This document shows, one piece after another, positions 17,685 to 27,209 of a stretch of DNA of 41,299 bases. The notes under the pieces are model-generated. The model was given only the letters and a program-made list of their open reading frames with translations, was not told the DNA's origin and ran no database searches. This DNA comes from Desulforhopalus sp. (GTDB taxonomy: Bacteria; Desulfobacterota; Desulfobulbia; Desulfobulbales; Desulfocapsaceae): the NCBI GenBank assembly GCA_013139415.1, contig WTAT01000424.1:1-41299 (forward strand), in the 5' to 3' direction. Position 1 is the first letter of the stretch, and each line of letters begins with the position of its first letter. A program made the position numbers and the translations under genes.

Positions 17685-18437
17685 TTAGGAATTTATATAA
17701 AATATATTCGGTACAGCGCCAGTTTCCGGGCGTAACACCCACACCATGGTTTCTGGTGAGTGCACAAGTTGAAATACCCTGCTTTCCGGATCTGCCAGAT
17801 TGCCAAAAACACGCACGTCAGCCGGACATGCTTCAACGCAGGCTGTGGTCGTTTCGCCCTTGGACAGTCGCGACCCCCAACAGAAATCACATTTATCAAC
17901 AGCCCTTGTTTCCTCTTTAAAATACCTTGCATTGTAAGGACATGCTGCCATACAGGTTTTACAACCAATACAGCGACTCGGCTCCATAACAACGATACCT
18001 GTTTTTTCATCCTTCCAGGTGGCAGTAGTCGGACAGACACGCACACATGGTGGTCGATTACAGTGGTTACAGAGTACAGGCACAAAAATAGTCTCGAATT
18101 TGTCTCCGCCAAGAGAGCGACGTTTTTCAAGAATAGTTGTCCTGAATCCATATGACGGTACATGGTTAGTTTTGACACAAGCCTCTTTACAGCGCTCACA
18201 GTCTATGCAGAGCTTCTCCCTGATAACCATACTATAATGGGGAGAATAGGGATACTTTCCAACCTCTGGAACAACTCCTGCTGCATGAACAGTTTTAACA
18301 GAGCTAAGAGATAAGATACTTCCCCCGAGATACATGCCGGTGACAGCCAGGCCAAACTTTAAAAACCTCCGACGCTCTTCTGACGGGAGAGTACTCAGGT
18401 CTTCGCTTTCCATCTGTTCTAAATCATCGATTTTCAT
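17685..18437 (-). CDS. TAT-type 4x[4Fe-4S] subunit, copy 2
   Basis: ERRRFLKFGLAVTG leader; CIDCERCKEAC, CNHCNRPPCVRVCP, CIGCKTCMAACP, CDFCW...CVEACP. Confidence 0.92.
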   Translation of the reverse strand: MKIDDLEQMESEDLSTLPSEERRRFLKFGLAVTGMYLGGSILSLSSVKTVHAAGVVPEVGKYPYSPHYSMVIREKLCIDCERCKEACVKTNHVPSYGFRTTILEKRRSLGGDKFETIFVPVLCNHCNRPPCVRVCPTTATWKDEKTGIVVMEPSRCIGCKTCMAACPYNARYFKEETRAVDKCDFCWGSRLSKGETTTACVEACPADVRVFGNLADPESRVFQLVHSPETMVWVLRPETGAVPNIFYINS

Positions 18438-18827
18438 ACTCGAACCTCTTGATTTTGGGCAAACCCCCTCGGCATGTGGCAGCCAAGGCTTAATTTACCA
18501 TTGAGCAGAACTAATTTTGCAAAAATACTAGTATAATATGAGAAATTATTGCTGCTCTGAGACATGTTCCCGAAACAACTTCTCTCACTCTCGTCATGAA
18601 GATCAACCCACAAAATGACACAATCAGCCGTGATCAACAGACCGAAAGATCTGTTACCAAAACCCATCCATTAATGGAGTATATGAAGAAAAAATACAAC
18701 TTAAAAGACTCTTCTGACAACCACTAGGGTTAAAAAAAACCTGCAATCGCATACACATACTACATATGGCCAGTTGTGGGCATATGTGCATAATATTTTA
18801 CTTATATTCTTTTGTTGAATTTTATAC

Positions 18828-18971
18828 ATGATGGAAAATCCACTGTCAACTCATTTTCCTCGAGAGTTCCAATCCCATTGTACTGCAAATAATGTAGCCA
18901 TAAGCACCAAAAAAAAATGGACAGATAATGTCTTAAATAATGTAATTCCAGAAGGATATGAGCTTCTCTAA
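18828..18971 (+). CDS. candidate small ORF (47 aa), unknown
   Basis: MMENPLSTHFPREFQSHCTANNVAISTKKKWTDNVLNNVIPEGYELL*, ~35 bp after a CATATG-containing palindrome. Confidence 0.3.
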   Translation: MMENPLSTHFPREFQSHCTANNVAISTKKKWTDNVLNNVIPEGYELL

Positions 18972-19217
18972 GATAACGTAAGTTTGTAATCCGTTACACT
19001 CTGTCGAATACATGATTTTCTGACAAATTACTCATCGGTGGAAGGGCACGGTATAGCTATTATGGATGCACAGCATCAAAACAAAGAGATGCCCTCATCA
19101 TTCGCGTAAGCCCCCCTTAAGGGAAGATAAATAAAACAGGATAAAAACGTTGGTGAAAAAAGGTTTGAACAACCTTCAAACAATCGAATCTAACGTGAAA
19201 ATGGTAAGAAAACCACG

Positions 19218-19358
19218 GTGGAATCACCTCGTGACAAGGAAGCCTTGGACATTATTCAAAAAGCACTAACAACCGACAAATGGAAGGACTGGTTTCATGT
19301 TTTCAATGCTGCGCCCATGATAAAATGCAATTGTCTTATCCACAGGAATAAATCCTAA
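19218..19358 (+). CDS. candidate small ORF (46 aa, GTG start), unknown or remnant
   Basis: MESPRDKEALDIIQKALTTDKWKDWFHVFNAAPMIKCNCLIHRNKS*; its stop lies in the 19355 repeat module. Confidence 0.3.
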   Translation: MESPRDKEALDIIQKALTTDKWKDWFHVFNAAPMIKCNCLIHRNKS

Positions 19359-19384
19359 CTCCGGTAAACGGGAAGAAAGGCAGG
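19355..19384 (+). repeat. 30-nt repeat module only
   Basis: CTAACTCCGGTAAACGGGAAGAAAGGCAGG. Confidence 0.8.
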
Positions 19385-19416
19385 ATTTTGCTTACTCATC
19401 AGTAAATCGCAGTATT

Positions 19417-21111
19417 CTATGACTGACAAACCCTGTACACCTCTTCGATCGTCGTGATCCCTTGCAGAACTTTCATTGCACCATCTTTCTGGAGAGAGAT
19501 CATGCCGTTCTCAATCGCCCGTTTTTTTATCTCATTGGCATCAGACGTCTGCAGTACGAGGGCTTTCATATCCTGAGTCATTAGCAGCAATTCAAAAATG
19601 CCGCACCGACCCTTGTAGCCTGTGTGATAACATTTTGCACAGCCTTTGCCCCTGTATACTTTTTGGTTATGGCAGTCCTCTTCAGCAACACCTATTCTTT
19701 TCAACATTTCCGGTTCGGGGGTATATTCCTCCTTACAATGGGGGCAGATAATACGAACCAATCTCTGTGCCAGAATGGCACTTACCGAAGAGGCAATAAG
19801 AAATTGCTCAATACCCATATCCCTTAACCTCGTTATTGCACCGGCCGAGTCATTGGTATGCAGAGTTGAAAAAACGAGATGGCCCGTTAAGGCTGACTGG
19901 ATGGCAATTTCAGCGGTTTCCGTGTCACGGATCTCTCCCACGAGAATCACATCCGGATCCTGCCGAACGATTGATCTAAGCCCGGAAGCAAATGTTAAGT
20001 TGATCTTAGGATTGACCTGTACCTGCCCAATACCACTGATGCGGTATTCGATTGGATCCTCAACTGTGATGATATTGATATCGGTATTGTTAATAGAAGA
20101 AAGAGCCGCATAAAGAGTTGTGGTTTTCCCCGATCCGGTAGGACCGGTTACCAATACAATACCATTCGGGGCCTTAATTTCTTTTTCAAAATGGACAAAC
20201 CGATCCTGCGGCATACCAAGATCTGTAAGGGAAATCATGACAGTAGATTTACGCAGCAGACGCAAAACCACACGTTCACCAAAAGCTGTCGGCAGAGTCG
20301 AAACACGGACGTCAATTTCCTTATTAGCGATTTTCAGCTCGATTCTGCCATCCTGCGGCAATCTCTTTTCGGCAATATTGAGTTTGGCCATTATTTTGAC
20401 CCTGGAAATAAGGGCCGACTGTACATGTTTCGGAGGACTCAACATATCGTGAAGAATACCGTCGAGCCTCTGTCGTATCTTCAGGCTGTTCTGATATGGT
20501 TCGATATGGATATCCGAGGCATTATCACGTACAGCCTGGGAAAACATTAAATTGACCAGGCGGATCACAGGTGAATCGCTGGTATCGTCAAGAAGATCTC
20601 CTATCTCCTCAATCTCTGAAAACAGCCTTTCCGGATCCTCATCATCATCAATATCCTGCATCACCTCATCAGCTGAAGTCTGAGTCATATCATAGGCAAA
20701 GTTGATCGCATTAACAATTTGCTTGGAAGGAGCCAGAACAGTTTTATATGTTTCGTGTTCCAAAATTCTCCGCAAATCATCAAGAGACTGAAAAGAATTG
20801 GGATCATTAATCGCAAAATAGGTTTCATCCGCAGTGACGATCGGAACCATTTTGTGCTGTTTTAGAAAACTTATGGGAACCCGGTCAGTGAAATCGGTTT
20901 TAATATCGGACGGTAAAGATTTCCGAACTTCCATATCAAACATAATGCCAAGAACCTGCAAAACCGTAAATTCGTCCAGCTCTCCGTTTTTGATGAGTAT
21001 TTCCCCGATCAGGTCATCGCCATCTTTTTGAGCATTAAGAGCCTGTTCCAGGGCCTTTGAGGCCAGACCAAATTCCTCAACTAATAATTCGCCAATTCTT
21101 TTCATGCCCAC
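19417..21111 (-). CDS. gspE: type II secretion ATPase GspE
   Basis: GPTGSGKTTTLYAALSSI, VEDPIEYRISGIGQVQVN, LVGEIRDTETAEIAIQSALTGHLVFSTLHTNDSA, CPHC...CAKC. Confidence 0.95.
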   Translation of the reverse strand: MGMKRIGELLVEEFGLASKALEQALNAQKDGDDLIGEILIKNGELDEFTVLQVLGIMFDMEVRKSLPSDIKTDFTDRVPISFLKQHKMVPIVTADETYFAINDPNSFQSLDDLRRILEHETYKTVLAPSKQIVNAINFAYDMTQTSADEVMQDIDDDEDPERLFSEIEEIGDLLDDTSDSPVIRLVNLMFSQAVRDNASDIHIEPYQNSLKIRQRLDGILHDMLSPPKHVQSALISRVKIMAKLNIAEKRLPQDGRIELKIANKEIDVRVSTLPTAFGERVVLRLLRKSTVMISLTDLGMPQDRFVHFEKEIKAPNGIVLVTGPTGSGKTTTLYAALSSINNTDINIITVEDPIEYRISGIGQVQVNPKINLTFASGLRSIVRQDPDVILVGEIRDTETAEIAIQSALTGHLVFSTLHTNDSAGAITRLRDMGIEQFLIASSVSAILAQRLVRIICPHCKEEYTPEPEMLKRIGVAEEDCHNQKVYRGKGCAKCYHTGYKGRCGIFELLLMTQDMKALVLQTSDANEIKKRAIENGMISLQKDGAMKVLQGITTIEEVYRVCQS

Positions 21112-21190
21112 TTCGGTAGGTAAACGTTCATTGTAAAATTGATATATCCAGGGCGTTCAGCTAATTTACAGAGAGTATTCTCTTCCTACA

Positions 21191-21295
21191 CCCCACAAGG
21201 GGGTATAAGTGCCTTGGAGGTTACTTTAAATTCCTAGTTTCAAAACACTCTTCGGATTTCTTGTTTTTTTGACAGAAAATCTGGAGTAAGGCACT
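21191..21295 (+). repeat. composite dispersed repeat, hairpin + CCCC-GGGG module, between gspD and gspE
   Basis: CCCCACAAGGGGGTATAAGTGCCTTGG...TTTCTTGTTTTTTTGACAGAAAATCTGGAGTAAGGCACT. Confidence 0.85.
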
Positions 21296-21302
21296 AATGA
21301 CA

Positions 21303-23543
21303 CTACTGGTTACCAGTGGTCTTCAGAATCCTATCAATATTTTCCCGGGCCATTGTCTTTAAAGGTACTCCCATTTTTGACGACCCAGCGGAGCTATCGG
21401 TAACTGCATCAGAATCGCCGGTAAGCACAGCTTGATACATAATTAAAGCTTGCTTCGGTTTACCTTCTTTTTCATAGACTACCCCCATATTCATAAGGGC
21501 AAACGGATTAACTGGATCAATACTCAGGGCTTCATCAAAATAGCTTCTGGCTCCAACAAGATCTTCAGCCTGCAGCTTTTCATACCCTTTCATGTTTAGT
21601 GTCAGTGCATGGTCAAGATTTGCTTCTTTATGCAACTCTTTTTGTATTGCAGGTAACACCATCCCCATCTCATCTTCTTTTGTCATGGTAACGGCCGCAA
21701 TTTGCGCAGGATTACTGACAATACGGGGCGTGATAAAGATAAACATATTCGTTTTTCTAATGGTGCTTGTCTTAGTTCTGAAAAGCCATCCCAGGATGGG
21801 GATATCACCAAGGATTGGAACCTTAAACTCACCCTCATTCCCATCATGACCAATTATCCCGCCTATCACAACCGTACTCCTGTCGTTGAGAATAACAGTT
21901 GTCGATGCCGTTCTATTAAAGGTGGTCGGGGTAAGTCCACCATCCTTTATCCGCACCACTTCCGTCTCGATTTCAAGACGCAGAACATCGGACTGGTTTA
22001 TATGAGGAGTGATCGACAGTTTTGTTGCAACATCCTTGTATTCAAACTGGGTATAATCCTGTTCAGCGGCGGTGGTGTTCTGACTCGTGATAAAAGGAAC
22101 GTTTTCCCCGACAGAGATTTCAGCCTTTTTATTGTCCATTGTAAGAATCTGGGGAGTAGCAATAACATTAACATCTTGATCCGATTGAAATGCTCTAAGC
22201 ACTGCACCAATATTGGCGAACTCTAGGCCACCAATGTTGATCCCCTGCTTAAGGACTCCCAAAGTAAAGCCAGAATTAACATTTGACACACCGGGAGGAT
22301 CACCACTAATGTCAGTAATAAAACCATCTGCCCCACTGAAACCAGACACAAATTTTCCATCGGAAAATGTTCCGTTAGTTGCCCATTCAACTCCGACCTC
22401 AAAACTTTTATCAACATCCACTTCCATGATTAGCGCTTCCAGATAGACCATCCTCCGTGGGATATCCAGTTGACTTATCACACCTTCCAGCACTGCATAT
22501 TCATCCTTGGTCGCTCTAATAATAAGGGAATTAGTTTCCTCATCAGCCATCACCCTTACGTCCTTGGAAATAGCCGCAGCCTTTCCTTTTGGCACTCCTT
22601 CTTTTCCCAGCGCCTCTGGAAGGTCGTTGAGTACTGCTGCCAGGTCCACCGCGGTTGCGTTCTGCAGATAATAGACCCGGATGTTCCCTTCGGCCCGCTG
22701 CACCTCTGTATCAAGGACAGCGATCAAGTTTTTGACACGTTCCAGTTCTCTGACATTAGCAAGAACAAGGAGAGCATTAACCCTTTCATATGGCACCACT
22801 TTTATTGTTCCACCTGAACTCCTTGCCGCTCCCGCCTTTTGTGGCCTTGAACTTTTCTGATAAACAGTGCTGAGAATTTTTGCAATCGCATCCGCCGAGG
22901 CATTTACCAGTGGAATAAATGCAACCTCCTCCTCCCGGGATTTGACATCAAGTACCTTGATTATGCCAAGCAATTTTTGAATATTAGACATAGTCTCGGT
23001 AATTATCAACATGCCCGATGGCGCGTGGGAGATAAGGACAGATGTCTGCGAAACAAGCGGTGCCAGGACCTTTTTTATGTCATCAGGAGAACTGTGTTTC
23101 AAAAGCACAAGTTGCGTAACGACCCTGTCTTCCGGAGTAGCCGATACCCCAGCATTAAGCATCTGCAGATTTTGCGATCGGGCACGGGCTGAGGGCAATA
23201 TTTTTATGATTGCACCGGACTTAACAGTAGTAAAGCCATGTACCTCCAGCACAGATTCAAACACCCTGTAAGCTTCTACTTCTGAAATTTTCGTTGGAGA
23301 GAGGATGGTAACATTTCCCTGCACGGCCTTGTCTACCACAAAGTTCTTGCCGGTCAACTCGCTGATGTATTTGATAAACAATTGAATATCGACATTGTCG
23401 AAATCAATTGTAATGAATCGCTGACCACTCTTATCCGTCTCGGATATCGGCCGAGGTAACTCCTCGGCATAAAGGCTGCAGTTGAGTACTAAACACATAC
23501 AGAAAATGACCGCGCCAACTAGCGAATGTTTAAATCTGCTCAT
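21303..23543 (-). CDS. gspD: type II secretion secretin GspD with C-terminal TPR-like extension
   Basis: Secretin domain (IATPQILTMDNKKAEISVGENVPF, VVIGGIIGHD), N domains; tail EALSIDPVNPFALMNMGVVYEKEGKPKQALIMYQ. Confidence 0.93.
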   Translation of the reverse strand: MSRFKHSLVGAVIFCMCLVLNCSLYAEELPRPISETDKSGQRFITIDFDNVDIQLFIKYISELTGKNFVVDKAVQGNVTILSPTKISEVEAYRVFESVLEVHGFTTVKSGAIIKILPSARARSQNLQMLNAGVSATPEDRVVTQLVLLKHSSPDDIKKVLAPLVSQTSVLISHAPSGMLIITETMSNIQKLLGIIKVLDVKSREEEVAFIPLVNASADAIAKILSTVYQKSSRPQKAGAARSSGGTIKVVPYERVNALLVLANVRELERVKNLIAVLDTEVQRAEGNIRVYYLQNATAVDLAAVLNDLPEALGKEGVPKGKAAAISKDVRVMADEETNSLIIRATKDEYAVLEGVISQLDIPRRMVYLEALIMEVDVDKSFEVGVEWATNGTFSDGKFVSGFSGADGFITDISGDPPGVSNVNSGFTLGVLKQGINIGGLEFANIGAVLRAFQSDQDVNVIATPQILTMDNKKAEISVGENVPFITSQNTTAAEQDYTQFEYKDVATKLSITPHINQSDVLRLEIETEVVRIKDGGLTPTTFNRTASTTVILNDRSTVVIGGIIGHDGNEGEFKVPILGDIPILGWLFRTKTSTIRKTNMFIFITPRIVSNPAQIAAVTMTKEDEMGMVLPAIQKELHKEANLDHALTLNMKGYEKLQAEDLVGARSYFDEALSIDPVNPFALMNMGVVYEKEGKPKQALIMYQAVLTGDSDAVTDSSAGSSKMGVPLKTMARENIDRILKTTGNQ

Positions 23544-23596
23544 TTATAATTCACCTTCAAATTCACCTTCATTTTCATAATTGTTATATCTCTTGC

Positions 23597-24289
23597 TCAT
23601 TCTTTTCTTATTGATCGAGACGGCCTGATTGCTCTTGGTCTGTTGATGACCCTTCTTGGTGTTCCTCGTGGTGACACCGAAGGTTTATACAATCGATTTT
23701 TTTCGCCAGTCCCAGGACCGGCAGCAATGGGGGACCGTCTTTTACGTGGAACAGTTTTTTTAACAGGGACTGCATAAGATGATCGTACGTTTGCTGCTTC
23801 ACTCATGTCAAGCATTTCATCTTTGCCGTTATAAACAAGAATCACCTTGCCTCTAAGAATCTCTTTGACAAAAGCCCCTTGAATTGCATCGCCCTTTTCA
23901 TACAATTCTTGTTTACGACTTTTTTTATCTAGAATAATGGCTCGACCAGCACCCTCACCACCATTTATCGTGCCCATCAAAACAATGTCAAGATTTGTTA
24001 ATTGCAGGTTTTCAGCGTAATCAGGATCTACAGTCGCTTCGGACTCAGCTTTGCCGGGAGGAGGTCCGAACAGGTTTCTTTGCAGAATAATATGATAATC
24101 GTGCTTTTTTTTCTGTTGAGCCCTACCAGTCGAATTTTTTTCGACTGCAACAGTATCCACTATCACCGGCGGTTCGACAGGAGTTCTCAAAACAAAGTAC
24201 TCTAACGCCTGATACCCACCCTCAACAACGACAACACATAGCAAGGTAATGAGAAGTACAGGTAATATGTCAGTGATGCGAGCTGTCAT
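23597..24289 (-). CDS. gspC: type II secretion GspC-like protein
   Basis: N-terminal TM, HR-like domain (RNLFGPPP...LVLMGTINGGEGAGRAIILDKKSRKQELYEKGDAI), syntenic with gspD. Confidence 0.75.
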   Translation of the reverse strand: MTARITDILPVLLITLLCVVVVEGGYQALEYFVLRTPVEPPVIVDTVAVEKNSTGRAQQKKKHDYHIILQRNLFGPPPGKAESEATVDPDYAENLQLTNLDIVLMGTINGGEGAGRAIILDKKSRKQELYEKGDAIQGAFVKEILRGKVILVYNGKDEMLDMSEAANVRSSYAVPVKKTVPRKRRSPIAAGPGTGEKNRLYKPSVSPRGTPRRVINRPRAIRPSRSIRKE

Positions 24290-24295
24290 AAGATC

Positions 24296-25168
24296 TCAAG
24301 TACTGAATCTGAATAACGGTCTTTTTACAGTACCACCCACTTTAAAGGGTAGAACTGTCATCTTGTATCGTTGTAATAAACGTTGCACAGCCTGTTGTTC
24401 CTCCGGATGGCTCTTTAAAAAGCCATCATCTGGTGCCAAATGCCCCTTAAGGAGAAGGTTACTGTTCAACAGGGAAGATGTCAGCCGCAGTTCCCCTGTG
24501 AAGTCAGCAACAATTTCCTCTCCCAGGAGCTCCCCATCAATAAACCTCAGAATGCCATTTTCACGTGACACATCCACAGTAATTTTTTCAAATTCAATTG
24601 TCGAAAGGGCCAATATCGGTTGTAAAAGCTCCATGCTGCCGGATGCAACTTCAACAACCCCCTCGCCGGATCCGTCATTCGGATGGCTATTTGGCGCCTG
24701 ATAACTCCCTGAAAACCCCCAAATACCCGATATTTTCCTATCAGTGAGGCCAATACTTTCTGCAAGTTTTCCCGCCTCAAGACCTTCCATACGAATATTT
24801 TCCAGCTGAAAAGTTTGTGTCCCGTTATCGAAATCAAGTCCTGCTTCAAACAGACCAGAATATATCTCACCTTTTAATTCAAAGGCCTTCCAGAATTGCA
24901 GTGGTTCGGGAGAAATCGCTAACCGATCAACAACCAAATCGGATTGCTGTCCGTCAACCACCCTACTGATTACTATAGTTTCAAGGACAGTGGACAACGG
25001 AAAACGATAGACAATATGATCAATATTGCATGAACTGCCAGGCAATAAATGTTCAATGCGCTTTTCACAAAATTCTTTAAATTTTTCTGCAGGAAAGCGC
25101 ACATACAACAATACTGCCGTAAGCAAAAATGCATAAGCAAAATAACACAATGATCGAAATGAGAACAT
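24296..25168 (-). CDS. gspN: type II secretion GspN-like protein
   Basis: Single N-terminal TM, LPGSSCNIDHIVYRFPLSTV; position between gspM and gspC. Confidence 0.65.
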   Translation of the reverse strand: MFSFRSLCYFAYAFLLTAVLLYVRFPAEKFKEFCEKRIEHLLPGSSCNIDHIVYRFPLSTVLETIVISRVVDGQQSDLVVDRLAISPEPLQFWKAFELKGEIYSGLFEAGLDFDNGTQTFQLENIRMEGLEAGKLAESIGLTDRKISGIWGFSGSYQAPNSHPNDGSGEGVVEVASGSMELLQPILALSTIEFEKITVDVSRENGILRFIDGELLGEEIVADFTGELRLTSSLLNSNLLLKGHLAPDDGFLKSHPEEQQAVQRLLQRYKMTVLPFKVGGTVKRPLFRFST

Positions 25169-25182
25169 GGAGTAGATCCTCC

Positions 25183-25761
25183 CTATCTCTTTTTCTCAAA
25201 CGTTACGATTTGCAGAATAGAATCAAAGTATCCCTGCTTATCGCCGCTTTCCTGAATTGAAAATCTTCTTATGAAAACAACATTTTTTTCCGATTCCACC
25301 AGCCGAACAAAGCCAATGAGAGCGGTGAGGGTAATTTGCTGAAGTTTCATCTCCACCATTGTTTCATTCAGCTTATCCCCGTCAACCGTCGACGGTTTCA
25401 TGTATTTTATCCGCTTTTTTACCTTTGCTTCGTTTGCCTGACGATCAAGAAAAGTAAAAAGAGTGAATCCAGAACCACGTTTATTGATTCTATCCTGTAT
25501 AGTCCCCTCTTCACTTTTTAAAATATGATATTCCTGCTGCAGCTCCCTGATTTTGGCCAGTTCCTGTTTCTTCCTGGCGATGGACTGTTCCAAATTACTC
25601 CGAGCATCAAGGACAGGAACAATCACCAGCTGTAGTACCAAGAAGCAAAGAACAAAACCGATTCCTCCGAATAGCACCCACCTTTCACGGCTATCCAGTT
25701 TTTCAATTCCTGATTTTTTCCAAATATCCTGCAGGAGGTTTTTATTAAGCCATGAAACCAT
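25183..25761 (-). CDS. gspM: type II secretion GspM-like protein
   Basis: N-terminal TM plus coiled coil, small periplasmic domain; synteny. Confidence 0.7.
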   Translation of the reverse strand: MVSWLNKNLLQDIWKKSGIEKLDSRERWVLFGGIGFVLCFLVLQLVIVPVLDARSNLEQSIARKKQELAKIRELQQEYHILKSEEGTIQDRINKRGSGFTLFTFLDRQANEAKVKKRIKYMKPSTVDGDKLNETMVEMKLQQITLTALIGFVRLVESEKNVVFIRRFSIQESGDKQGYFDSILQIVTFEKKR

Positions 25762-25763
25762 AA

Positions 25764-27206
25764 TTATTGCCGGGCGAGTTCCAATTTAAGTTCGAAATTC
25801 ACCTTATCTCCCTGGATTGACTGGTTGGCGGAGCTAATGGTAACATCTTTAAAATATTGAGATTTACCAAGTTCTTTCTGAACATTATCAACCGTATTAA
25901 AATCGCCGGTGACGGCTTTTAACCTGATAGTGTCCATATCTGCAACCATTCGAATAACTTTCACTGACAACTTTGCAGGGATTCGAGCCGAAAGTTCAGT
26001 AAGGAGTTCGATGATAGTATACTCGGTACCGCCAGCACCTCCTGGCCTGTAGGTTGCTTTAATTTCATTGTTTTTAACTTGCAACTGCTGGACGGGGTTG
26101 ACAATTCGTGTCACCTCAGGAAGCGTCTCCTTAAAAACTTCGGAGATCTGTTGCCGCAATCGTTCCTGCTCTGCGTTCAACTTTGAATAATTATATGCCA
26201 TATAACCCATGACAAAAACAATGACGATACACAGCGGAACAGCTGTCTTTAATAACAGGTCGCGATATTCCATTAAGGATTTCTTTTTCCGAAAATCATC
26301 CTTACGAAAGTTAAAACCTCCACTCTTTGTACCATTTTTGAAAAAGTGTACAAGAATTCTGTCCATCTGCTCTTGCTGATAATGACTTTGATCATCCAGT
26401 TCAATTTTAATAAAGGGCTGTGTGCTCTGTTGAAAAGTATCTATTTCAACGCCGCCGAGCCTGGACGATAAAACCGGCGCTGCAGTTCTGACCCGCGACT
26501 CCTTACCTGTCAGATATACCCCGTAATTCGGGTTCTTTGTATCCAGGAGTTGAGAGGCGAGCACCGTCTGTATTACATTTTGAACAAATGCATCATCAGC
26601 TCCAGCAAGGCCGTCCGCTTCAGGTTGAAGGGCCAGAGGTCGGATAAGTGCAACCTGTCTATCCACGACGATAAACAAACTTGCCCAACACGAACCAATA
26701 TCGATCAGGACAAAATTATCGGCCAGTTCTTCAGCAATTTTCAATGCAGCCGAAAGGCCGCTGATTCCTATATTCTTCGGACTAATTCCAGCAGAATCCA
26801 ATAAAGAAAGATGTTCAGCCAGAAATTCCCGACTGATCATGGCCGCGATAATGTCCGTTCCTTTCGATCCGGTTTTGGCCACAATGAAATCGATGAGCAG
26901 GCTGTTCATGTCAACCAGTGAGTGATCCGCCAGCTCAAAGGGGAGCGCCTGTTCGATTTTCTTACGGTCCGAAAAAGGCAGGGAGACATTTCTGAAGGAG
27001 AAGAACTCGGCCCCAAATGTTACAAGACATTGACCTCCGCTAAATCCCGTTTGCTCTTTAATTTGTTCGATTGCATCTGTAAAGGACTGGTCCACGGTGT
27101 CAGCGGTGCCACAGCCCTTTACCAAGGTGATTTTGGAGTTTCTGTCCACCACCAGTGCTGCGACAGTATCTTTGTGGATATCCAGACAAAACAAAGCATC
27201 CGCCAT
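25764..27206 (-). CDS. gspL: type II secretion GspL/PilM-PilN-like protein
   Basis: Actin-like N-terminal domain (LFCLDIHKDTVAALVV, FVLIDIGSCWASLFIV), central TM, PilN-like C-terminus. Confidence 0.82.
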   Translation of the reverse strand: MADALFCLDIHKDTVAALVVDRNSKITLVKGCGTADTVDQSFTDAIEQIKEQTGFSGGQCLVTFGAEFFSFRNVSLPFSDRKKIEQALPFELADHSLVDMNSLLIDFIVAKTGSKGTDIIAAMISREFLAEHLSLLDSAGISPKNIGISGLSAALKIAEELADNFVLIDIGSCWASLFIVVDRQVALIRPLALQPEADGLAGADDAFVQNVIQTVLASQLLDTKNPNYGVYLTGKESRVRTAAPVLSSRLGGVEIDTFQQSTQPFIKIELDDQSHYQQEQMDRILVHFFKNGTKSGGFNFRKDDFRKKKSLMEYRDLLLKTAVPLCIVIVFVMGYMAYNYSKLNAEQERLRQQISEVFKETLPEVTRIVNPVQQLQVKNNEIKATYRPGGAGGTEYTIIELLTELSARIPAKLSVKVIRMVADMDTIRLKAVTGDFNTVDNVQKELGKSQYFKDVTISSANQSIQGDKVNFELKLELARQ

Positions 27207-27209
27207 AAA

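Noticed and set aside
17760-18155. 131-aa + strand ORF opposite the second FeS subunit
   Set aside because: Antisense to a clear ferredoxin-type CDS; its Cys/Thr-rich composition follows from the opposite strand.
18470-18500. Possible sigma-54 promoter for module 2 on the - strand (TTGGCTGCCACATGCC)
   Set aside because: GG-GC spacing is 9 nt, not the strict 10; not called.
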